From: Alligator mississippiensis
Taxonomy: Eukaryota; Chordata; Crocodylia; Alligatoridae
DNA: 64,000 nt
Direction: 5' to 3'
Assembly: GCF_030867095.1 (NCBI RefSeq)
Contig: NC_081837.1
Location: 15,270,501 to 15,334,500, forward strand
The notes below the pieces were generated by a model. The model was given only the letters and a program-made list of their open reading frames with translations, did not search any database and was not told the DNA's origin. A program made the position numbers and the translations under genes. Below are positions 33,600 to 45,819 of this stretch, one piece after another (the first letter of the stretch is position 1; every line of letters begins with the position of its first letter).

Positions 33600-34705
33600 G
33601 GATGGCTTTTTTTGCTTAGATAACTGATTTCTTAGACAGAGGGAATGTCTTGAATCTCATTTTTCTGGGCTTCAGTAAAACATTTGATATGAAGACACCT
33701 GGGAAACCACTTGTTAAACTGAAGGAGGTGGAGGAGAGGAATAATAAGGTGGGGAAAGCACTGACTAAAGGGAGATGGCAACAAGTAGCATTAAAATGAA
33801 AAGTACAGAGCAGAGATACTAGCTTGGTTGCTCTAGAATGGGTTTTGTGACTAATCTTGTTTAGTATTGTCATTGATTACATTGACGCAGATATTACGAA
33901 TGTGCTGATGAACTTTGGTAATGATACAAAGTTGGAAGGTATTGTGAATACAGAGGGTTAGGATACCATACACAAATAATGTTATGACCTTGAGGGCTGG
34001 GGTAATAGAAATGGGATTATGAAACACAAGGCCATGCACCTTGAGACTACGAACAGGAAAATCCTTCTAGGAGTGTCTGAGAAGGCAGAGGACCAGGACA
34101 TACTAGTTGTCACAGGAGGGTTATGGATCCCCAGTGTGATGCAGCCATAAAAGAGGCAAATGCAATCCTGAGAGCTATTTAATGATTGATTGCTACTAGA
34201 GAACGTATACAAAGCACATGAGATCTCACCTACTGTATTAGGTACAATTCTGGTCAGCCCTGTTCAAGACAAAAGACCTGACAGTGGAATAGGTACAGAA
34301 AAGAGCTATTTGGATGGTAGGGGAAGAAAGAGATAATATTGGGAGAGGAGACCAGAAGAGTGTGACTTATTTAGACTGCTAAAAAAGGACTAAGTGGGGT
34401 GCAGGACTGTGGTCTATAACACAATAGGGGAATAAACATTTAAGAGGGAAAATGAACTATCGATCCAAGAGCGAATGGGCATAAACTTCCCATGAAAAGA
34501 AATTTAGGCTAGAGATTAGAAAAAGATACCTAACCATTAACACAATTAGGTGCTGGAACACACTTCCATTTGGAATAGCAGAGACACAAAACCTAACTAC
34601 AGCTAAATATGTTTGTGTAAGGGATTATATGTTGTATGGTACTTGAAATACAAGGGACTGAACGCAATGACCCAAGGGATCCCTTCTAGTTCTATATCCT
34701 AAATC
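33600..34705 (+). mobile_element. ancient CR1/L3-type LINE relic
   Basis: Plus-strand remnants appear in reverse transcriptase order: a DFSKTFDM-like block at about 33670 (LDFSKAFD), LFSIVIDYID near 33860-33890, and MNFGNDTKLEGI at 33908-33943 (KFADDTKL). The tail 'atgacccaagggatcccttctagttctat' follows at about 34668-34696. It is strongly decayed. Confidence 0.65.
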
Positions 34706-36839
34706 AAAGTTAAAGATGAACTGTGTGTTTGTATGTGCCCATACATATTAGACTCAGTAATTTTTTATTGTAAAATGTTTGCTGAGGTCAAATTCAATGG
34801 AGCAACAGTAGCACCTAGTGGCTAACTGTGCCAATCCATTCCCTCGTTTTCCTCCCTTCCTTAAAGGAGGCTGTGTTAGTCAGGACTTGGCATGATTGAC
34901 AGTTTTGACTTGAGAGGCCAGCATTTACACTCTCCAGGGATTTGCCTCTTTCCTCCCCGCCCTCCCCCAATGTTCTGTTTTCTATTAAAAGTTGTAGGTG
35001 AAATATGAAACTTCATTTCCCCCCCGTCACCCGTTTCAGTTTGCTGGCTCATATGGGAAGTTCTTCAGTCCATCCTGATCTATAGGTGGGTGGGCTGTGC
35101 TCTGCGTGGCCCACTGCTTCCTGCTTAGAGAACTTAGATTTCTTTAAAATTAAAAAAAAACAAGGATTCCATAAAGGATCAAGCAGATCGGCTAGTAGAG
35201 GTTGGTGACCTTGGTGCATTTGTTAATATGGTGTTAACCGGACCTGTGTTAAGGCAGAGCAATCTGATATGTTCCAAGAAGTAACATTTGTTATTTGCTA
35301 TCTGCATGGTTAAGTTACCATAGCCCTCTGCAGTATCTAATTCATTTGGGGAGAGAGTGAAGAAGGGATTCCCTTGGCAAACTAGCATTTGAGAGGAAAA
35401 ACACCTTCAATTGTTTAGTGTGTTCGTAGAAGAACTCTTTGGAAAGAGACCTCAACCTTTCCCCACTCATTGCTCTGTAGAAAATTCCAAGTTTTCTGGA
35501 AGGGAAAAATCAGAAACCAAAATATTTTTCCTAATACCTAGAAAATTCAATCATACTACCATGTGCAATTTGTAGTTTGGGTGCCCTATGTTCTTGGGGG
35601 TACTTGGCCAGGCTATTTCTCCCAGGGTGCCTGACAGTCTCCTGTCTTTATGAGCTGTATGGCATACCATGGCAGATGAAGTCTGATGAGGGAGCCTGAC
35701 CCACGGAGGGGAACGAGGCCATGAAGTGTCATGGTGGAATTTCTAAAAAGCAAGCTTTCAGGTTTTCTTCAAATGTGGAAGTTTTCCATGGAGAGCAGAT
35801 GTCTGTGAAAAAGGGAAAAATAATCAACATTCACAATGTTTTGCTGGAAAAAAATTATGACCAGCTGTAACTGTCTGCTCCTCATGTTCAGATTCTGTTG
35901 GCCTACATCTTCATGTCACAGTCATGTAAATCCAGAGGGACTTCACTGACACCCCAGCGGCTTCATTTGATCTGAGAGGTGATTCAGCCCTATTTAGAGC
36001 TTGGTTCTAAGAAATGCCATTAACTTTCTGGACAGTGCAGAGCACCCAGAGATGTGCATAGCATCTGGAAGAATTGGGCAACATTTGTTAAGTGCAAATT
36101 GTCGCTTTAGAAGCAACACATATAGAAGATTCTGCATGTGTTAAGCAAAGCAAATTGGCGCACAAACTGTAGGACCAAGCAAAGCTCAGTGATCCTGGTT
36201 CACGAGGGTTCATGCAATCTCCCCAATTAGAGCCGCATGGTTTTGCTTTAAGTTTTGGTTTGGAATCAAAAATCTCAAAGTGAAACTCATTTCAAACTGA
36301 CAACTATGCAGCTTGCTTCCCTTGTTTGTCTGAAAGGGCCCACATTTATTAACCTTCATGATCCACTGTCAGATCTATTTAATCACTTAAGGCCAAATCC
36401 AGAATGACTCCATAGAAGTCACGGGGAGAAAAAGTTCTGTTGACTTCTGTGGGACCAGTTTTTTGCTTATGAAATATATTGCTGTCAGGAAGGAGAGTTT
36501 ATCTTGTTGACTGAAAGATTTTTCTCTCTCTACTTTGTTTTTTCTCAGTTGACTTCAGTGCTAAACACCCAAAGTGACACAAGCAAGACTTTCTAAATCT
36601 TGCATTCCTTCCAAGCAGCAAGCTTTCACAGAGGTTACTGGCCTACGTCACATTTTCTCTAGGGTATGCCATGATACTTTTAACTTAAATGCTAAATTAA
36701 CTGCTGGTGGTACTTGATGGAAGACAACATACTTATAACATCAATGAGCATAGCTCCTCATTTCAAAATCCTCCTTTTATTCTCTCTTCTGTCATTATCA
36801 ATGCTTCCACCAAGCTAACAGTGAGTAAAGCATATTGTG
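34706..36839. other. AT-rich intergenic DNA, no gene recognised
   Basis: It contains a 'ttgacttctgtgggaccag'-type word near 36440, common in reptile and bird repeats, but too little surrounding similarity to define an element. No exon or RNA gene was seen. Confidence 0.35.
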
Positions 36840-37085
36840 AAGACAGGAAAAAAACAAGACAAAGCAGCATGGAAGGTGTAGATAAAAAGAGAAGGATAAG
36901 AAGAAGGCAACGAATAAGAAAAAACAATGATATTGTTCAAAGGGAAGGAAAAGAATACATTGAAGTAAAGAAAGATAAGAAAAGCGGGGCATAAATGATG
37001 CTCAGATGCTCAGAATGACATAGGGGTTAAAGAAAAGAAGAAAAGGAAAAAGAAACACAAGAAAGGAAAAAGGGAAGAAACTTTT
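36840..37085 (+). repeat. purine-rich (A/G) tract, about 245 bp
   Basis: The plus strand is almost all A and G, with irregular GAAAA/AGAAG words and no fixed period. The lysine/arginine-rich frame across it is a consequence of composition, not evidence for a protein. Confidence 0.6.
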
Positions 37086-37456
37086 AGGTTATGTCAAGAA
37101 TATGAAATAACTTCAATCAATTATTCATTCACAATATAAAATACAGACAGTTGTTCTGTGTGTATCTTCTTCTATAACAGGTGCTAATGTGTAGCTTTTC
37201 TCCATCTCAGAGGAGGGAGGGTATCACAGTTAAGGCACAGGACTGGAACAAGGGGTGAAAAAAGCACAGCACCATCCGGTGGCGAAGGAAAGCAATTATG
37301 AGTCTTTGAGACGCTTGGTGTGTGGACGACACAATCGGGCGTGCTAAGCTGGGGCGCCAGGACATAAAACCTCTCTGAGCAGAGTTAATGGAAAGTGCCA
37401 GGAAATCCTGATCGTTCAAACACAAATGCAGCTGCAGTGGCTGAAATGGGAGACCA

Positions 37457-38150
37457 CGTGTGTGACAGCTGAAAATTATGTCTATGTGATAAAGGTGCTT
37501 GCTGAAGGCTCTGTGAAGATTTGACCAAGTGTTTTTCTGTCATTTGTTTAAATACTAAGCTATATGTTGTTGCTAAGAACCTAAGTAAAGTTTAAGATGT
37601 AGTAAGGCCTTGTATAAAGTAAAGCCTAGTAAATTTAGCAAAGCCTTGAAGTAGTAAGGCCCTGTGGCATAGTTAAAATTAACCTTATCAAAAGAATGCA
37701 AAGCTTGTACTGCTATTGGTCAGTCTAAAGACAGTTGAAGTAAAAAGAATCTGAGTGGCTGTAAGTTATCAGCACAGTTCAGAAGTTATAAATTGGCTGA
37801 AACATCTGGAAATCATTCAGAAGGAAGCTACAGCTCTGTGAAAGGGATTAATTAGCTGTTGACCTGGATCAGTGGGCCCGTGGATCTCGAGGAGCCCAAG
37901 GACCGAATACCAGGGTCCTTCCCACTACCTCTCAGACAGCACTGATCGGGGAAGCCTGACTTCACTGAGCTTCGTGGAAAGAGAAACTTGTTGTACATCA
38001 GGCATAAGAGGAGACTGCTGATAAGTTGCCGACGGAAATTATTCTTGTCTGTCATTGTTTGTCTTGTTACTACACGTAGTTGTGTTTTTGTTAAGTTAAT
38101 AAACCTTTCTTACCTTTCTACCCCCCAACCACACTCAATCAATCCCAAAC
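37457..38150 (+). mobile_element. LTR-like fossil (possible solo LTR)
   Basis: The layout resembles a retroviral LTR. It has a TG start, a TATAAAT box near 37786, an AATAAA signal at about 38098 followed by a T-rich stretch, and an end near 'caatcaatccca', with TGGCGGCTGGGACAG beyond, reminiscent of a primer-binding site. No internal genes are present. The family is unknown and the exact ends are uncertain. Confidence 0.35.
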
Positions 38151-38689
38151 CCTCCGCTGGCGGCTGGGACAGCGTGTCGTCTGCAAATGCCTTAAAAGAC
38201 ATAGCAAAGAACTCATGCCTGTTGAAAGGAACTAGCATTGCTCAAACCCACTACTTAAACCCTCTCTGTTGTATGCTGCTTTACAGGATGGAAAGGCTTC
38301 TTGAATAACTTAGCCCTAGATCTTATCCAAATTATGACAACGGCTCCTCCCATGGCTGCTTTATAGGTTTAAAAGCTGCCTGGGGTTTCCCTAGTTAGTA
38401 TTCCCTGTCCTTCCCTGGAATGTCTTCTGAGCCAGGGGTTTGTGAACTCTTCCTCATTTCTTTCACAGGGGGAAACATCCCTTGGCCATAATTAGGCTTT
38501 ATGCCAGCAGGGCCCATCTTCCCTGTATAAAGAAGCTGATGCAATGGGCAAGGATTTTTCACTTCTAGGAACTCCAAGTTCTTTTTTTTCCTGTACTGTC
38601 CAAGGAATTCCCACAGTTCTACAAGTCATTTAGGAGAGAACTTCTCAAATTTGGATACTTACATGTAAGGCACATAAACAATTTATAGA

Positions 38690-40410
38690 ATCCTAGAAAA
38701 TTAAGCTTGGACGAGTCCTCAAGAGGTCATCTAGTCCAACCTCCTGCTCAAAGCAGGACCATCCCCAACTAGATCATCCCAGCCAGGGCTTTGTCTACCC
38801 CAGTCTTATTATAAACCTGTAAGGATGGAGATTCCACAACCAGTCTGGGTAACCTGTTCCGGTGCTTTACTGCATTTCTGAAGAAAGTTTTTCCTGATAT
38901 CTAACTTAAACTTCCCTTGCTGCAACTTGAGACCATTGCTCCTTGTTCTGTCACCTGCCACCACTGAGAACAGTCCAGCTCCATCCTCTATAGAATCTCC
39001 TTCAGGTAGTTGAAGGCTGCTATTAAATCCCCCTCAGTCTTCTATTCTCCAGACTAAATAAGCCCAGTTCCTTTAGCCTCTCCTTAGAAGTCATGTGCCC
39101 CAGCTCCCGAACCATTTTTGTTGTCCTCCACTGGATTCTCCCCAATTTGTCCACATCCTTTCTGTAATTGCGGGTTCAAAACTGAGCACAGCACTCCAGA
39201 TGTGGCCTCACCAGTGGTGAACAGAGGGGAAGAAACACTTCCTTCAATCTGCTGGCAACACTCCTACTAATGCAGCCCAGTATGCCGTTAGCTTCCTTGG
39301 GAACAAGGGCACACTAGGCTCATATTCAACTTATTGTACACTGTAACCCCCAGGTCTTGTTCCACTGAGGTACTGCTTAGCCAGTTGGTCCCCAGCCTGT
39401 ACCAGTGCATGGGATTGTCCCATCCTAAATGCAAGAGTTTGCACTTGTTCTTACTGAACCTCATGAGATTTCTTTTGGGGCAATCCTCCAATTTGTTGTG
39501 GTCTCTCTGCATCCTAGCCCTACCCTGCAGCTTATTTAGTACTCCCCTCAGCTTGGTGTCATCTGCAGACTTGCTGAGAGTGCACTCTATGCCATCTTCC
39601 AGGTCACTGATGAAGATATTGAACAAAACCAGCCCCAGGACCAACCCCTGTGGCACTCTACTTGATACTGGCTGCCAACTAGAGAGTCATTGATTGCTAC
39701 CCAATGATCCAGCCAATTTTCTGTCCACTTTACAGTCCACTCATTCAACTCATACTTCCTTAGCTGCTTGCAAAAATGTTGTGGGAAATCATACCAAAAG
39801 CCTTGCTAAAGTCAGGGTATATCACATCTACTGCTCTCCCCACATCCATCGTCCGGGACCTCTCCTGATTGCCATAAGTTTTCAAAGATAATGGCCAGTG
39901 GTTCTGCAATCACATTGGACAACTCCCTCGGCACCCTCGGGGGTATTGAGTCTGCTCCCATGAACTTGTACAAGTCCAGCTTTTCTAAAAACCTGTTCTT
40001 TCACAGCTGTTGACTGCTCACCTCCTCCCCACCTGTGCTGCCAGTTGCAGTAGTCTGGGAGTTGACCTTGTATGTGAAGACTGATGTAAAACCAGCATTA
40101 AGTAGTACAGCCTTTTCCACATCATTTATCACTAGGTTGCCCCCCCACATTCAGCAAGGGACCCACACTTCCCTCGATCTTCCTCTTGTTGCTAGCATAC
40201 TTGTAGAAACCCTTTGTGTTACCCTCCATGTCCTTTGCCAGTTGCAACTTCAATTGCGCTTTGACCTTCCTAATTTCATCCCTGCATGCCTAAGCAATAC
40301 TTTTATATTCCTCCCTAGTCATTTGTCCAAGTTTCCACTTCTTGTAAGCTTCCTTTTTGTGTGTTAGCTCACTGCAGAGTTCCCTGCTAAACCAGCTGCT
40401 CTAGTCTTCC
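38690..40410 (-). mobile_element. CR1 LINE, linker to tail, with internal loss
   Basis: Reading down from 40410, the ORF2 linker comes first (SRELCSELTHKKEAYKKWK, then KAQLKLQLAKDMEGN), followed by the region before the reverse transcriptase. Near 39860-39900 the text jumps from 'gaggtcccggacg' straight to a DFSKAFG-like block. The core between these motifs, including the NYRPxSLTS block, is therefore missing. It resumes with a VPQGLVLG-like block, ADDTKLRGVLNKLQG, and the tail with 'agtccaacctcctgctcaaa' ending at about 38690. Stops and frameshifts are common. It differs from the subfamilies at 24.6 and 56.8 kb and is close to the bird-type CR1 tail. Confidence 0.85.
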
Positions 40411-42417
40411 TGTGCATTGGGGTGGTTTGTTCCTCTGTCCTGAGTAAGGTTTCTTTAAAATGCAACCACCAGAGGAAGAGCTGGCAGTGGCAATGGTTCT
40501 AGCATTGTGACATCCTCCAGCCATTTCCCTGGGTCTCTTAATCTGCTGTGTTTCTCTTCCTGCTCCTCTTTCCAAGCAGACCTTCCCAAGAAAACTCCCC
40601 TGTAAGCTGGCCTGTTCACTGCTCCTTGGTCCCAGAAGGTTCCCTTCTCCCTGCTTCCTCTCACCAAACCTGCAGTGAAGGAAGATGAGAGAGAGTTTCC
40701 TGGCAAACTCCCTATCAGACTCCCCCTTGCTTGGGACTCAAGTTAAGCATGGGACGGAAGTAAAGTATTGGTCTATGTGCTGAGTTTTAGCTATTTACAA
40801 GAAATATATGTAGGTTAGCTACTCTTAATTAAAGAAAGAGCTCACCTTAAAGGCTCTCCTTCAAAGCCAAAGGGGAGGGTGTCAAACTGACCTGCCAACT
40901 GACTTGCAAACTGCTCTGGTTACTTGGGAGACCCCTTTTATACTCTGCTGGACCTGGACTGGCTCTGCCATGGGCAACTGGTGCCTCCTGTGTCAGGGTG
41001 GACGCATGCCCCCCCAGTGGCCAGTCAGCGCCAGGGGGAGGAGGTCCTCCTGTAGCTCATCTCACCAACTCGGACGGGGGGGTCCCCTGCAGCCAATTGC
41101 ACCAACTGGGAAGCGCAAGCAGGGCACTTGGAAGTGCCAGCGGCACTCCTGAAAGTGCCAGCGGTGCTTCTCCCCAGCCGGCACTCGCAGACGGGGCACT
41201 GACGCTCCCACCTGCCTCTCCTGCCCAACGCCTAAGTGGGGAGTGCTGGCTGTGCACCTGTACACATTGTCACTGGGCTCTGCCCCCTTGTTTGGGCTTT
41301 TGTCAGACACGGGCAGCAATCACTCAGCCAGCAGCACTCCCAGCTGCTCAGAGCACAGACCCACACACAGCCCACCATGCAAACACTCAGCAATCCAAAC
41401 ACACAGGCAGCCCTGGCTTGCTTACCTTCCTGGAGCAGGATCTGGTGTCTGGTGCCTGGCTCCTTTTCCCCTTCCTCCTCTTGCTCCCAGTGAATTGTTT
41501 GCAAACCTTTTTTGGTTTGATTTAGGCCATTTGTGTAGGTGCCTAAATATGGATGGATACGAGTGCCAAATTTTAGTCTCCTCTTTGTCCAAAAATGTCT
41601 TTACCCTTTTTTACATTTTTTTCCTTTGAAAAGTGGAGACAGTTGATACTTCACCTGCCTGTGGGTTTTATTCATGTGTTAACTGATGGATTTCTTTTCT
41701 GGAAAGTGCTACATAATATCTCACACATATACATATACCAGTGAGATTCACTGGTATATGTGGTTCTAAGTGTAATGAAAGGATGCTATGCAGCAAAGGA
41801 ATGTCTGCACATTCTGTGCATGATCTTTGCACTTCAGCTGGCAGGGGTGGTGATAAAAGCATGCATTTAAGCTCTGACTAATACAACTTTCTGAGGAATG
41901 CCCTGGTAATATGAAAAAAGAATCAGACTTAGTGCTATTAAAATGGAAAATGCATAGTTATTACAGATAGATGATTGCATATAATGAAGTGCTGTCTTAT
42001 TCCATTGTTCTTCAACAATTTGAAATCTCACCTCTTTTCTTCTGGGCTTGGCTAGTGCTGTTGCCTTGGGTTAGAATATTGCTATAATTTACTGTAATGC
42101 TGAGTTTTATTCATCTTAATTAGCAGTTAGTTAGACCCAGAGGTAGATGTATTAATACAATCATTTTCCCTTCCCCCCTATACATTTAGAAGTATAATCT
42201 GTTACTTGGAAGAGCATAAAAAATTGAGTTGGAAGCATTCCAAACACTTTACCATAAGCAAGCAAAAATATAATGGGTTCTTCAGTCATAACATTTTTCA
42301 TTTGAACTGGACCTTTGTGGTCTTGACTCTTAAATTCACTGTTTTTACATCAAGGGGGTTTCCTGTTAGCTAAGCATCTGTGGAAGCTCTTTTTTGGTCC
42401 AAATACATGTATGCATG
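40411..42417. other. unassigned intergenic DNA
   Basis: 40990-41230 is GC-rich with a short internal repeat ('aagtgccagcgg' twice, 41130-41166). A perfect hairpin lies at 41731-41761. No exon or repeat family was recognised. Confidence 0.35.
41731..41761. repeat. perfect 14-bp hairpin, 3-base loop
   Basis: ACATATACCAGTGA at 41731-41744 and TCACTGGTATATGT at 41748-41761 are exact reverse complements separated by GAT. It is too short for a microRNA precursor. It could be a remnant of a small inverted-repeat element. Confidence 0.6.
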
Positions 42418-42659
42418 TGTAACCCTTCTGTTGGGCACTGGTCAGCAGCAACAAGGGCCGCGTTAAAATAATCAGAGTATCTAATGAGGTTCGCTGCGGT
42501 TCAAACCCCTACCCAGAAATCTGGGATCACTGAATTTGTCTGGGGTGTCCCTCATAACAAAATCCCTTCCTCACAAGCAGTGTAAACACAAAGGACATAT
42601 TTATTACAGAAAGCAAGGGCAAGGAAAAGAAAGAAAAACAACAAATGCAATTTAAGGGA

Positions 42660-42812
42660 TGTATGTGGTAGTCGTGTTGGTCTACGACAAAATGAAATAC
42701 AAAAACCTAGAACTCTCTGGTTCCAAAATGATAACTTTTATTAGACCAACTGAGAAATTGCAAAAACATATCTTTTTTTGCAAGCTTTCAGGCTCATGCG
42801 CTCTTCATCAGG
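42660..42812 (-). repeat. dispersed repeat copy 1, hammerhead-like core
   Basis: Minus-strand order is CTGATGA (42811-42805), a 15-base spacer, GAAA (42789-42786), a hairpin whose arms TTGCAAAAA/TTTTTGCAA are exact, then 'cagttggtctaataaaag', and an end at 'caacacgactaccacatac'. Almost the same text occurs at 43079-43232. The stem in the 15-base spacer is weak in this copy. Confidence 0.7.
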
Positions 42813-43078
42813 CTCAGGGAAAGTTCAAGATAGTAAAAAGTCTCCATATGTAGGAAATAAACCTCATTTTTGCACAGAGGAAGCAGAAGCTGGAAAACTG
42901 TCCCTCTGGGCCCATGAGAGTCTCTTTGTGAGTTTGCTCTGTGCTGTGTAGACCGAGCAGGATTTTCCCCCTGGTGGTGTCAGATGGCAGGCAGGGAGGT
43001 GTAGAAATCTTTCTTGTTGTTCAACAATGAAGTTTATAATCTAAAATCGGCTAAAATTCGGCATCTTCCATGTTTCAG

Positions 43079-43232
43079 GGATGAATGTGGTAGCCGTGTT
43101 GGTCTGAGACAAAAAGAAATGCAGAAATCTAGAACTCTTGGTTCTAAAATGATACCTTTTATTAGACCAACTAAGGAATTGCAAAAAATATCTTTTTCTG
43201 CAAGCTTTCGGGCTCATGTGCCCTTCATCAGG
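43079..43232 (-). repeat. dispersed repeat copy 2, hammerhead-like core
   Basis: It is in the same order and orientation as copy 1: CTGATGA (43231-43225), a spacer with GGGC/GCCC pairing (43224-43210), GAAA (43209-43206), a hairpin TTGCAGAAAA/TTTTTTGCAA, then 'agttggtctaataaaagg' and the same far end. The two copies sit about 270 bases apart inside the LTR-like fossil. Confidence 0.7.
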
Positions 43233-43729
43233 CAATTTAAATGCAATTTAAAACACTACCAACTACAAGGCATACTCTATAGGCTGTATCCACTTGGGGA
43301 AGCTGGGACTTGGGGCTCCCCAAAGGGTGGTTTTGGAGGCCAGCACCACTATACCTGCTCTTCAGCAATAAGTTGGAGAGAGGGGCCCACACCAGAGAGT
43401 CCTATGAACTGCTCCTCGGGTTTGCTGTGCTACGGGAAGCTCCTAAAGAGCATTGGTCCTTCTGTGCAAGGGGCCCCTTGTTGCTCCTTGGGTGCCGATC
43501 TCCACTTCCACCTGGTAGCTTCAAGTTCTGCTGGGGCAGAAAACTGCAAAAGAACTTTTTGCTCTGGGCCTGGACTAGGCAACAAAAGACAACCAGGCCA
43601 TTTTGCACCAAGGCCTGGACCAAACAACAAAACATGCCAAGCTCCTTACCCTGGCCCATGTGCCAGGTCTCACTCTAGCCCAAAACCATGCCAGCCAGGC
43701 TTTTAATCTTGGCCAGCAAAACTACCAGG

Positions 43730-44155
43730 CTCCAACCCTGGTCAGTGTGCTCCAGGAATTGACACCCCTCGTGGTGTTATCCCACTCAAAACCCAGGAAA
43801 AACCAAAGGAAACATACAGTGCAGCTCAGCTACACAGGTATGCTAAGGCAAAAGAAGTTGCAACAGCAGCAAAACACGCCAGGCCCTCATATGGCCCACA
43901 TGTGCTAGGTCTCACCCTGGCCCAACATGTGCCAGCAAAAATGCCAGGCTCCAACCCTGGTCAGTGTGCTCCAGGGATTAACATCCTTATGGTATTATTC
44001 TGCTTAAAGCCTTAAGTCTGGGCAAAATTTGCCAAGCCTTTAATCCTGTCCAAAACTGCCAGCAAACTTCCAGAGTCCAATCCTAGTCAGTGTGCGGCAG
44101 GGATTAATATCCCACAGTACTCTCCCACTCAAAATCCAGGAAAACCAAAGGGGAA
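43730..44155. repeat. three diverged internal repeats
   Basis: The word 'caa(c)cct.gtcagtgtgc..cag.gatta' recurs at about 43732, 43952 and 44079. It is followed each time by a 'gt.tta.t.c.ctcaaa' stretch, and in the first and third by 'ccaggaaaa.ccaaagg'. 'gccagcaaaa.t.ccaggctcc' type text precedes each. Spacing is irregular (about 220 and 127 bases). It belongs to the interior of the LTR-like fossil. Confidence 0.5.
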
Positions 44156-44672
44156 AGAAGAGGGAGGGAATAGGGGGGTCTCAAATCCTGAGACCAACTT
44201 TCTCTCCCTGTACCTGAGGCTTTCCCTTTGCATAGTTTCAGCTTGGTTCTCCGGTAAAGGGGGGAGGGAGGGAGGGAGATCCCCCCCCCATAAGGAGCAG
44301 TTTCTCTGGCTCCCAAATTTTAGCTTTTTCACTCTCAGCAGCCCCAGGAGAAAGAGGCTAGTCTCTCCTGCTTAGGTGACTAACTCCATGCTCTTTTGTT
44401 CACAGTAAACAGCAGGGCCCTATCCCTAGACAAAAGACCCAACAAGGGCTTTTCCACCTACACCTAAAAGCAGTTTCTCCTTCGATTACCCAAGCAGGGG
44501 AGAGGAGACAAGGTATTCAAATACAGAAAACAGGATTAGAATACATGCTGTACGAATCAGACATAAAAATACTCCAAACATAATCATGGTAAAACTAATA
44601 CAAAACTCTAGCAACATACAGCTAGAATACCTTTGCAATACAAAATGGCTTGTACATTTTGTGTGGGTTACA

Positions 44673-45819
44673 CGTGTATGTACATGCATACATATGTCGA
44701 TATATGTGCATCTCTCTCTCTAGCTAATCAAGTCAAATGTAGATGTCAATAGATTGTCATTAACCACTTCAGGTTCCTATTTAATTACATTACATTTAAA
44801 GCTTATGGGTATAGTTGTACTTCTGTCCAAGAGGTAAGCAAGCTGTTATTGTCTTTATGCATATGTATCAGTCTTCTATAAGTTATTTAGGGTTATAGAT
44901 CAACACAGATTTGAACTGGTGCAAACAATTTCTGGCATGTTTTACTCCCGTATGTGCATACAGCAGGCCCAGTAATCCTGTCCTCTGTTCTTCCCTCACA
45001 TCCAGAGTATAATTGGTCTGATTCAAAACTTTCTTCTCTTATTCTGGATTGCAATTAACCTGAATATTTCTCTCTGTTCTTTATGATTCTGTGATTCCTT
45101 TTCTGACATAAGAATGTGAATTTCTCCAACTCTTTAAAGTTACCTCTTTTTGCCTTTTCTTTTTGCCTCCTTTCTCTTATTCTCTCCTGTAATGTTCACA
45201 TGTATCTTCATATGGTCTTCTTTTTTTCCTTCCTTTCTTTTATTGTCTTTCAGTTCTGCTTTTCCTGATCTTGAACTTAAGAAAGAACTTTTCCTGCTCT
45301 AAAAATTTATTTGTTCTGGTTTTCTCATGTACTTCTTTCCAACCACCTCTTGGTTCATTTACTCTGTAATATGCTCACTTCTACATAGGAGAGCTTTGCA
45401 TTAGCAAAGGGGATGGACAGAAAAATTAGTAATAGATGATTAGAGGAAATAGTGGAAGGAAGAGAGGAAGGATCAAGGAGATATATTGCACCAAGTCTGG
45501 TAGGATTATAAAAACCAAGACAGCAGTTTTTAACTAGATCCTTAATGCAGTGACATGGTCTTTTATGGCTTGTTGAAACTCAAGAAACCTGCACTGCAAG
45601 TGCCGCACTGGAATTCTTCTCCATTTGAGGGTGGGGGTGTCCACAGGTGTAGCAAATCCTATTATAGACTGAGCTTTGCCAGGTGATAAAAGGCATTGTG
45701 CATATGTCAGGATCATACAGAGAATTCAGGGGAGTTTGACTTTTGTAGCTACTTATGTGGTTCCCATTACTGTAACATCTGAGCAGCCAGAACACTTTAA
45801 TACAGTTACAGCACCCATG
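44673..45819. other. intergenic DNA, no gene recognised
   Basis: It contains a short (TC)n patch near 44711 and a pyrimidine-rich stretch at about 45140-45300. No exon or family was assigned. Confidence 0.35.

Larger units (their letters stand above)
42418..44672 (-). mobile_element. large LTR-like fossil with nested repeats
   Basis: On the minus strand it begins TGTAACCC at 44672 and ends GGGTTACA at 42418, the short inverted TG...CA ends typical of LTRs. An AATAAATATG signal lies about 170 bases before its end, and CATG/CGTG flank it as a possible 4-bp target duplication. It contains two insertions of the dispersed repeat (42660-42812 and 43079-43232) and an internal repeat array at 43730-44155. 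No retroviral genes were seen. It is old; the family is unknown. Confidence 0.45.

Noticed and set aside
36707-36994. Lys/Arg-rich 95-codon frame as a basic protein
   Set aside because: It is produced by the purine-rich tract, without start context or homology.
42418-44672. CRISPR-like array from recurring 'gtcagtgtgc..caggga' words
   Set aside because: Only three diverged copies at unequal spacing inside an LTR-like fossil of a vertebrate genome.
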